Part shown: positions 1 through 4,686 of the stretch, in pieces
How the letters are laid out: each line of letters starts with the position of its first letter
Numbering within the stretch: the stretch's first letter is position 1
Assembly: GCA_035258565.1 (NCBI GenBank)
Contig: DATFXF010000143.1
Location: 1-5,157 of the forward strand
DNA length: 5,157 nucleotides
Source: DATFXF01 sp035258565
GTDB taxonomy: Bacteria > Acidobacteriota > Terriglobia > Acidiferrales > UBA7541
Direction of reading: 5' to 3'
Program-made: the position numbers and the translations under genes
The notes under the pieces: model-generated
Told to the model about the DNA's origin: nothing
Database searches by the model: none
What the model saw: the letters and a program-made list of their open reading frames with translations, nothing else

Positions 1-1118
1 GGGAGCGGCAGCTCGAACGCAGCATCGCCTTACCGCTCGGCACCGTGCGCCTCCTGGAGACGTTTCGCATCACCGGGGCCATCAGCGAAGACCTCGCCAA
101 CCGCGTGCGCCACCACATCGTGTCCCGCTTGCGCAGCCTGCTGCCAACGCGGCCGCAGCTTACCGGCGCCCTGGCGGTTGCCTGCGGAGGAAACGCCGAA
201 GCGCTTGCGCGGCTCCTACCTGGTCCGCGGTTTCGCGGGATGAGTACTCTCAATCTGCGATTGCTGCGGGAGAGGCTCTGGCACATTCTGCGCCTCGATG
301 TGCCCGCGCGGATGAAGAGCTTGGGAGTGCGCAAGGAACGGGCCGAGGTGATTGGCATCGCCGCGATTGTGTTCAGTACCCTCGGTGACTGGCTGAAGCT
401 GCGCGAGATGGTCGTGCCCGGAGTGGGGGTTCGCGAGGGCGTGCTGCTCGACCTGGTGGCCGCACATTATGCGCACCCCTCCCGGACCATCGAAGACAGG
501 AAGTCGGTGCGGACGCTGCTTGCCGGCGCTCAATGGTTTGCGCGGCGCCTGGGGGTCAACGCCCAGCACGCCGGGCAAGTGCGGCGGCTGGCGCTCGCCC
601 TGTTCGACCAGCTTCAGGCACTCCATCACTTGGGCCCAGACCTGCGTGTGGTGCTTGAGGAGGCTGCCCTGCTGCACGACGTCGGCCACTTCATCAACCG
701 GAAGTCCCACCACCGCCACGGGGAGTATCTGGTGCGTTACGGCCAAATCCCCGGACTGCGCGGCTGGCGGCGCGAGATGGTGGCCTGTCTGGTGCGCTAC
801 CACAACGGGAAAGACACCCCGCGCCCTGCCCACAGGCTGTATGCCCGGCTCGACCGCACCCAGCGCCAACAAGTCCGCTTGCTGAGCGCGTTGCTCCGCA
901 TCGCTGAGAAGCTCGAGAGCGACCACCGGCAGGCGGTCCTGGACGTGGAGGTTGAACTGGCGAGACGCACCGCTGTTTTCCGCGTGTGGGTTCAAAACGG
1001 CGCGCATTGCGACCTGGCCGGCGTCTCGCGCAAAGCGGGTCTATTCGAGCAGGAGTTTCACCGCACGGCCGTATTCAAACGGGTCTCGCTGAGGGAGAAA
1101 AAGAAGAAGGTTGCCTAA
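1..1118 (+). CDS. Ppx/GppA-type phosphatase with C-terminal HD domain (3' part; start lies left of window)
   Basis: Exopolyphosphatase/guanosine pentaphosphate phosphatase family, which releases phosphate from polyphosphate or from pppGpp in the cytoplasm; the substrate cannot be fixed from this fragment. The frame is open from base 3, and the residues before the first GTG (45) already match the family (ALPLGTVRLLE), so that GTG is not the true start. Counting from the codon at base 3, the end of the actin-like phosphatase fold carries GGN near 63-65 and the typical GVREGVLLDL near 141-150. An HD domain follows, with H189 in QHAGQV, H225-D226 in ALLHDVG, RYHNG at 265-269, and E302 where HD enzymes usually have the last metal-binding Asp. 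E. coli Ppx, from memory, has HE in place of HD, so the metal site here looks more complete. The sixA-like gene starts 3 nt after the stop, suggesting one transcript. The family call is secure; Ppx versus GppA is not. Confidence 0.9.
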   Translation, partial: ERQLERSIALPLGTVRLLETFRITGAISEDLANRVRHHIVSRLRSLLPTRPQLTGALAVACGGNAEALARLLPGPRFRGMSTLNLRLLRERLWHILRLDVPARMKSLGVRKERAEVIGIAAIVFSTLGDWLKLREMVVPGVGVREGVLLDLVAAHYAHPSRTIEDRKSVRTLLAGAQWFARRLGVNAQHAGQVRRLALALFDQLQALHHLGPDLRVVLEEAALLHDVGHFINRKSHHRHGEYLVRYGQIPGLRGWRREMVACLVRYHNGKDTPRPAHRLYARLDRTQRQQVRLLSALLRIAEKLESDHRQAVLDVEVELARRTAVFRVWVQNGAHCDLAGVSRKAGLFEQEFHRTAVFKRVSLREKKKKVA

Positions 1119-1121
1119 GCC

Positions 1122-1619
1122 ATGCTCCTCTACCTAATGCGTCACGGCGTAGCCGTGAACCGCGCCGATCCGGCGTGTCCGCCCGAGGCGGAACGCCCGC
1201 TAACCCGCAAGGGAATCAAGAAAACGCGTGCGGCGGCCCAGGGTCTTCGCGCGCTCGGCATCCAACCCGATGCCATGCTGACCAGTCCTTATTTGCGTGC
1301 CGTGCAGACCGGAGAGATTGCCTCGGAGGCCCTGGGGTTTCCGCGCGCCAAGCTGCGGCTGACGGACTCGCTCAAGCCAGGAAGCAATCCGGCGGATCTG
1401 TGGAAGGAACTCGCGCGACTCAGAGGGAAGGAAGTGATGTGTTTCGGGCATGCGCCCCATTTGGACCAAGTCATTGCTCACGCCTTCGGCGCATCTTCTT
1501 TCATCACGGCCCTGAAGAAAGCCGGTGTCGCTTGCCTGGAGCTCAGGGCGCTCCTCCCCCCGAAGGGGCACCTCGTCTGGCTGCACACACCCCAAGTGCT
1601 GCGGCTGCTTGGGGAATGA
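1122..1619 (+). CDS. sixA: SixA-like phosphohistidine phosphatase (histidine phosphatase superfamily)
   Basis: A 165-residue small histidine phosphatase, the usual size for SixA. The catalytic RHG is at residues 7-9 (H8 is the expected phosphate acceptor). The family arginine lies in TSPYLRAVQT (R59), and the second catalytic histidine is H110 in CFGHAPHLD. E. coli SixA dephosphorylates phosphohistidine on signalling proteins. In this family branch the real substrate is often unknown, and next to Ppx and CHAD genes a phosphate- or polyphosphate-linked role is possible but inferred. The start is well supported: a purine-rich ribosome binding site (AGAAGAAGG, 1102-1110) ends 11 nt before the ATG, and the Ppx-type gene ends 3 nt upstream, so the two are probably cotranscribed and translationally close. 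The stop faces the stop of the CHAD-HD gene 22 nt away. Confidence 0.88.
   Translation: MLLYLMRHGVAVNRADPACPPEAERPLTRKGIKKTRAAAQGLRALGIQPDAMLTSPYLRAVQTGEIASEALGFPRAKLRLTDSLKPGSNPADLWKELARLRGKEVMCFGHAPHLDQVIAHAFGASSFITALKKAGVACLELRALLPPKGHLVWLHTPQVLRLLGE
1590..1614. terminator. Candidate hairpin at the convergent gene ends (weak terminator)
   Basis: A perfect 7-bp inverted repeat, CCCCAAG (1590-1596) and CTTGGGG (1608-1614), has an 11-nt loop. It lies inside the last codons of the sixA-like gene, just before the convergent junction with the CHAD-HD gene. There is no T tract on either strand, so this is not a standard intrinsic terminator. It might stop or stabilise transcripts from either side, or be chance in GC-rich coding sequence. 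Confidence 0.25.
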
Positions 1620-1641
1620 GGCCTCCGTCGGTGGATTCGCT

Positions 1642-3117
1642 TCAGTCCGCTGACCGAGCGGGCGCGAGTTCCTGGGCACGCACAACCACTGGACGCCGGC
1701 AGAGCGATTCGAGCAGAGACCTTTTTTGCGCGACTGCGTCGGGGACTGGCGCGCGGTGGCCTGAATCCCCAACCCACATCGTGATCGCCTCACGGTTAAT
1801 CTCTACCTCCACGCGGGTCACCCGGCCGGTGTGGTCGCTGTCCAGACTGTCGGCAAACCGCAGAACGCCCGCCAGCCAGGTGACGCTTTGTCGCTCCGCC
1901 AGGGAAAACGATCCGAAACCCTGGTGATGCTCCGCGGGCTCAGCCCCGCGGTGGTAACGGGCCACCAGCGCCATGCGGCCCATCTCCTGGGTGGTCCAGC
2001 CGAGGGGTGGCGGCAGGTCTCGAATGAGCCGGTAGGAGGCCTTGTGGTGGCCCCGGCGCCCTTCGGCCTGACCCACGTCGTGCAGCAAAGCCGCCCCCTC
2101 GAGGATTCGCCGGGCACGCGTCTCGCGGAACAGCGGATGAAAGCTGGCGGCGCGGAAGCCATCAAAGATTTGCAAGGCCAGCCCGGCCACGCGCTTGGCG
2201 TGCGGGAAGTCCGGGGTGAGGAACGCTCCCCAGGTAGTGAGTTTGGCCATTGCTGCCTCCTCGAGGCGCTCCCCTTCGGGCAGACCTGCCCTCCAAACGA
2301 GCCACAGAGATTTCTTGCCCACCATTCTCCTTCGGTATTGGTCGAGCCGGCTTTCTCGCACCTCCTCCATGCGCGCCTGCCAATTCCGAAAGACCGCGGG
2401 GTTCCCATTCCGAGCGCTGGGCTTGAGCACCTCGCGCAGCATGTCAAGGTCGTGCACCTCGCCGAGCAAGTCCTGAATCTTTTTCAGGTCCGCCCCCCAC
2501 TCCTGGCGGCTGGGCAGGAAATTCTCCACCGTGTACCGGAATCTCTTCACACCGACGCGCAGACGATGGTAAGCCACCCGGCTGCGACTCCGCAGAGCGC
2601 GGCGATGGAGCTCCTGGGCTTCCATCAAGCGCTCGAGCGCGATATGTTGAAAGGCCAGGCCATCGGGCGGCACCTGCCCGACGCGCTCCGGTAGCCTTCG
2701 GGACCACCGCCGCCAGTTCTTGCGGTCGAAGCGTTCGAGCGCGCGTTTTGCTTTCGCCTGGCCTTCGAGTTCTTGGGACTTCAGGGCTTCTTCCACTCGC
2801 GGGCGGAGCGGATCTTCCTTGGGCGCGAGTTTCCGGGCCCATTCCATCAGCACTTGCGCGTCGCGCAGATCGCTGAGACGCCGGAACAGTTTTCGACTCG
2901 TCTGTTTCATCTTGCGCCACGCGGAGTCGGCATCCAGTTCCATCATGCCATCGGCCATCGAGCGGCAACGCCGCAGCGCCACGCGGAGGTCATGCACCGC
3001 GTCGGCATCGAAGCGCCGCCCGGCGCGGCGGCACTGGGCGAGCACTTGCGCCATCCAGTAGGCCAGACCTCTGGGACGCTGCTCAGGGCCGACGGAGGCG
3101 ATAGGGTGGGGAGCCAT
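1642..3117 (-). CDS. CHAD domain protein fused to a Ppx/GppA-like HD domain
   Basis: A 491-residue cytoplasmic protein with two domains. CHAD spans about residues 11-285, with conserved basic and histidine motifs VHDLRVALRR (H42), LRDAQVL (84-90), YHRLRVGVKRFRYTVE (H184) and LGEVHDLDML (H222). CHAD domains are known to bind polyphosphate and often sit beside polyphosphate genes. The HD domain spans about 290-491: H306 in FPHAKRV, H346-D347 in ALLHDVG, ARYHRG (386-391), and D423 in RFADSLD, a full H...HD...D metal set. This half matches the HD domain of the neighbouring Ppx-type protein motif for motif, so it is probably a phosphohydrolase or phosphate-sensing domain; the reaction is unknown. 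The ATG at 3117 was chosen because CHAD begins just after it and an AGGA (3128-3131) lies 10 nt upstream. The frame stays open to 3504, but the extra residues resemble no family and cover the divergent promoter region. The gene is convergent with the ppx-sixA pair. Confidence 0.9.
   Translation of the reverse strand: MAPHPIASVGPEQRPRGLAYWMAQVLAQCRRAGRRFDADAVHDLRVALRRCRSMADGMMELDADSAWRKMKQTSRKLFRRLSDLRDAQVLMEWARKLAPKEDPLRPRVEEALKSQELEGQAKAKRALERFDRKNWRRWSRRLPERVGQVPPDGLAFQHIALERLMEAQELHRRALRSRSRVAYHRLRVGVKRFRYTVENFLPSRQEWGADLKKIQDLLGEVHDLDMLREVLKPSARNGNPAVFRNWQARMEEVRESRLDQYRRRMVGKKSLWLVWRAGLPEGERLEEAAMAKLTTWGAFLTPDFPHAKRVAGLALQIFDGFRAASFHPLFRETRARRILEGAALLHDVGQAEGRRGHHKASYRLIRDLPPPLGWTTQEMGRMALVARYHRGAEPAEHHQGFGSFSLAERQSVTWLAGVLRFADSLDSDHTGRVTRVEVEINREAITMWVGDSGHRAPVPDAVAQKRSLLESLCRRPVVVRAQELAPARSAD
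2248..2261 (-). promoter_or_regulatory. Possible internal ribosome binding site and start at the CHAD/HD junction
   Basis: Inside the CHAD-HD gene, on the minus strand, AGGAGG (2256-2261) lies 5 nt before an in-frame ATG (2248-2250, residue 290). This is exactly where the HD domain begins. Translation from here would give a 202-residue stand-alone HD protein. The site also simply encodes Glu-Glu-Ala-Ala, so it may be chance. Confidence 0.3.
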
Positions 3118-3150
3118 GAGGCTACCGTCCTGCCCGAAGATCGGGCCAGC

Positions 3151-3179
3151 AATATACACCCCACGTCGCCAACGAGAAA
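3151..3179 (-). promoter_or_regulatory. Candidate promoter for the CHAD-HD gene
   Basis: Read on the minus strand, a TATATT -10-like box (3151-3156) is 17 nt from a weak TTTCTC -35-like box (3174-3179). Transcription would start near 3144, giving a leader of about 27 nt before the ATG at 3117. The AT-rich patch stands out in GC-rich sequence, but the -35 match is poor. Confidence 0.3.
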
Positions 3180-3236
3180 GCCCAGCCCGACCGGGCCACG
3201 GAGGTCCGCGACGAAGGGCCTGCTTGCCAAGGAAAC

Positions 3237-3258
3237 CCGAGACCTTTTCTCGGTTTTT
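3237..3258 (+). terminator. Intrinsic terminator without an obvious gene in front
   Basis: CCGAGA (3237-3242) pairs perfectly with TCTCGG (3248-3253) around a 5-nt loop, followed directly by TTTTT (3254-3258). The stem can extend with bulges, since CCAA (3227-3230) can pair with the TTGG at 3257-3260. The T tract is on the plus strand, so it acts on rightward transcripts. No plus-strand gene lies between it and the divergently oriented CHAD gene. It could end an antisense or small RNA, act as an attenuator, or insulate the RDD gene. Confidence 0.55.
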
Positions 3259-3317
3259 GGAGGTTGTTTGATTGGCGACAAGCCAGGCAGGGAAGTTCTG
3301 TGCGGCGCCGATGTGCT

Positions 3318-3326
3318 TGCTAGAAT
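3318..3326 (+). promoter_or_regulatory. Extended -10 promoter of the zinc-ribbon RDD gene
   Basis: TGC directly followed by TAGAAT forms an extended -10 box, which lessens the need for a -35 box; none with a good match is visible 16-18 nt upstream. Transcription would begin near 3333, about 38 nt before the GTG at 3371. This site supports the GTG start and argues against the upstream TTG (3272) and ATG (3311) starts in the same frame. Confidence 0.5.
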
Positions 3327-3370
3327 GCTCATGCCACATTTGGGCACCATCCGCAGCGCAAAACGGACCG

Positions 3371-4318
3371 GTGATCCAAACCTGCACGCATTGCGGGGCA
3401 GTGCACGAACAGCACACCGCAAGGTGCTGCTTCTGCGACGCGCAACTCGCGCCTGAACGGAAAGCGGCCGTGGCCATCGGCCGTCCTCGAGCCACCAGCG
3501 GCAACCTGGCCGTGGATCTGGATTGGCGGCGAGAGGTTGCGCACCGACTGGCAGTCTACCGCGCGCGGCGTCGCCGCCCGCTCGCCAACGATTCGCAGGT
3601 CGCTCTGCCCTTCCACCAGGAACCATCAGAGCCAGCGGAGAACCAGGCACCGTTCTTGTACGGTGCACATGCGGCACACTCCTTCGGCTCTCCCCAAGGT
3701 GTGGAGCAGGAGCCGGTGGAGGCGGAGCACGCTTCTCGGATCGAGCCAGTGGAGATTACCGTCACGCAGCCGCATCTCGACTTCCCGAGTACCGTGGAGC
3801 GGCCCGCAGGGCGACCGAAGCAGGCGGCCGCCGCGAGCGCCAGCCCGTTCGTTTCCATTGCTCCGCTCGACCAGCGCTGGCGCGCCGGCTTGTTCGACGC
3901 TGCCTTCTTGGCTCTGGCCTACGGAGGCTTTCTGGCACTGTTCAAGGCCCTCGGCGGTCACCTCTCCTTCAGCAAGCCAGACGCGTTGGTGTGTGCGGCG
4001 ACATTGCTACTTTTCTATGCGCAGTACTTTGCCCTCTTCACCGTGTTGGGGAGAGCCACGCCGGGGATGTTGCTCCTCAGCCTGCGCGTGGTGAGTCTTG
4101 ACGGCGGCGCCCCGACCAGGCGCCAGCTGGTCTGGCGAAGCTTTGGTTATCTGGTTTCGGGCGGCACAGCCTTGATCGGTTTCCTCTGGGCAGTGTGGGA
4201 CGAAGAAAACCTCACCTGGCACGACCGCATCTCGCAGACCTACCTGACCGCCGCGCCGTGCGTCGGCGAACGCGAATCTCTGTGCGCCCCAGACGATGCT
4301 CAGACTCCCTCCCGCTAA
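3371..4318 (+). CDS. Zinc-ribbon RDD-family membrane protein
   Basis: With the GTG start the protein has 315 residues. It opens with a zinc-ribbon-like cluster, C5-x2-C8 and C19-x2-C22 (C20 is extra). Residues about 30-160 form a variable linker rich in Arg, Pro, Ala and Glu. An RDD domain follows from about 165: an Arg-rich start R169-W-R-A-G-L-F-D176, hydrophobic segments near 174-194, 205-227 and 257-275, GRATPGM (227-233), RVVSLDGGAP (239-248) and TWHDRISQTYL (282-292). RDD proteins are inner-membrane proteins; some have been linked to ion or solute transport, but for most, including this one, the function is unknown. The ribosome binding site is weak (CGGA, 3364-3367). A TTG at 3272 with a good GGAGG (3259-3263) would add 33 residues, but that stretch is Cys-rich, family-unlike and contains the promoter. 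The gene diverges from the CHAD-HD gene. Confidence 0.8.
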   Translation: MIQTCTHCGAVHEQHTARCCFCDAQLAPERKAAVAIGRPRATSGNLAVDLDWRREVAHRLAVYRARRRRPLANDSQVALPFHQEPSEPAENQAPFLYGAHAAHSFGSPQGVEQEPVEAEHASRIEPVEITVTQPHLDFPSTVERPAGRPKQAAAASASPFVSIAPLDQRWRAGLFDAAFLALAYGGFLALFKALGGHLSFSKPDALVCAATLLLFYAQYFALFTVLGRATPGMLLLSLRVVSLDGGAPTRRQLVWRSFGYLVSGGTALIGFLWAVWDEENLTWHDRISQTYLTAAPCVGERESLCAPDDAQTPSR

Positions 4319-4331
4319 TAATCGCTTCTGG

Positions 4332-4351
4332 GCCTGAGGCCGGGCTCAGGC
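4332..4351 (+). terminator. Hairpin after the RDD gene, possible terminator
   Basis: A perfect 7-bp stem, GCCTGAG (4332-4338) and CTCAGGC (4345-4351), has a 6-nt loop and starts 14 nt after the RDD stop codon. Position and GC content suit a terminator, but no T tract follows, so it may be a Rho-linked or 3'-end-protecting hairpin. Confidence 0.4.
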
Positions 4352-4434
4352 GCGAACACCCGGCTTGAGGTCGAACCAACTCGAGGGGTGCGCACTCCGG
4401 GACATAAGGTAAGCTTCTTTGGGAGGTCGGTGAG

Positions 4435-4584
4435 ATGAAGCAGAGGTTTCTCAATCAGAAGCTAGGTAAGCGCATGAGCCGCAAAGCGGAGTTCGCCAAA
4501 GCGAAGGCGGCCCTGCCCGCCGCGCGACCATCTTGGCGAGAGGCGAAGTCGAGCCCCCCTACAAAGAAGGGTCGAACCCCCTAA
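4435..4584 (+). CDS. Possible small, highly basic protein (49 aa)
   Basis: An ATG frame with a strong GGGAGG (4421-4426) placed 8 nt upstream encodes 49 residues ending in TAA. The product has 15 Lys/Arg against 2 Glu, no cysteine, no hydrophobic segment and a Pro/Ser-rich tail. The first part (MKQRFLNQKLGKRMSRKAEF) could form a basic helix. Such composition suits a nucleic-acid- or polyanion-binding peptide, but I recognise no family, and no clear promoter stands immediately upstream. Its last third overlaps a C-rich direct repeat. The alternative is that this is non-coding sequence or part of a small RNA and the ribosome binding site match is chance. Confidence 0.4.
   Translation: MKQRFLNQKLGKRMSRKAEFAKAKAALPAARPSWREAKSSPPTKKGRTP
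4548..4583. repeat. C-rich imperfect direct repeat (two copies)
   Basis: GTCGAGCCCCCCTA (4548-4561) and GTCGAACCCCCTA (4571-4583) are near-identical copies 23 nt apart, covering the end of the small frame. Two copies are too few for a CRISPR array. Function is unknown. Confidence 0.5.
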
Positions 4585-4603
4585 GGCCCGTCATCGCCGC
4601 CCT

Positions 4604-4626
4604 AATGGTCCCAATGGTCAATGGGT
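4604..4626. repeat. AATGGTC/AATGGGT short repeats upstream of the peptidase promoter
   Basis: AATGGTC occurs at 4604-4610 and 4613-4619 and is followed by AATGGGT at 4620-4626. ATGGT (4614-4618) also forms an inverted repeat with ACCAT (4630-4634). The cluster sits at about -63 to -40 relative to the likely transcription start, a typical activator or operator position. The regulator is unknown and chance is possible. Confidence 0.3.
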
Positions 4627-4651
4627 AGAACCATGGAGCGCCCTACGTGTA

Positions 4652-4660
4652 TGTTATAAT
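4652..4660 (+). promoter_or_regulatory. Extended -10 promoter of the S41 peptidase gene
   Basis: TGT followed by a perfect TATAAT (4655-4660) makes an extended -10 box. The sequence 16-18 nt upstream matches a -35 box poorly, so this is a promoter led by its -10 or helped by an activator. Transcription would start near 4667, about 20 nt before the ATG. Confidence 0.65.
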
Positions 4661-4686
4661 CTCGGTGGGAAAGTGAGCCACAACGC

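Larger units (their letters stand above)
4319..4686. other. Intergenic region between the RDD gene and the S41 peptidase gene
   Basis: This 368-nt gap holds a GC-rich hairpin just after the RDD stop, a possible 49-codon gene with a strong ribosome binding site, a C-rich direct repeat, AATGGTC-type short repeats and an extended -10 promoter for the peptidase gene. No tRNA or known riboswitch pattern was recognised. Confidence 0.7.

Noticed and set aside
216..1007. Minus-strand open frame of 263 codons opposite the Ppx-type gene
   Set aside because: It is the antisense of well-conserved Ppx/HD coding sequence and has no recognisable motif.
986..1927. Long plus-strand open frame of 313 codons across the sixA-like gene and the convergent junction
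   Set aside because: It overlaps the end of Ppx, all of the sixA-like gene in another frame and the antisense of the HD domain; its residues are Arg/Ser/Gly-rich and family-unlike, as expected of a GC-rich shadow frame.
1831..2694. Plus-strand open frame of 287 codons antisense to the CHAD-HD gene
   Set aside because: The opposite strand encodes clear CHAD and HD motifs; this frame shows no domain and no ribosome binding site of note.
3118..3504. N-terminal extension of the CHAD-HD frame up to 3504
   Set aside because: The extra 129 residues match no domain, span both divergent promoters and the terminator and overlap the start of the RDD gene; CHAD begins just after the ATG at 3117.
4212..4454. 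Minus-strand 80-codon frame across the RDD gene end and the gap
   Set aside because: It is half antisense to the RDD domain, Arg/Ser-rich and without a motif; it probably stays open only because of base composition.
4548..4583. CRISPR-like repeat pair
   Set aside because: There are only two short, inexact copies with a 9-nt gap and no cas genes.
4565..4585. tRNA T-arm-like sequence GGGTCGAACCCC
   Set aside because: The loop lacks the conserved TTC start, the 5-bp stem does not pair properly, and no acceptor, D or anticodon arm can be found upstream.
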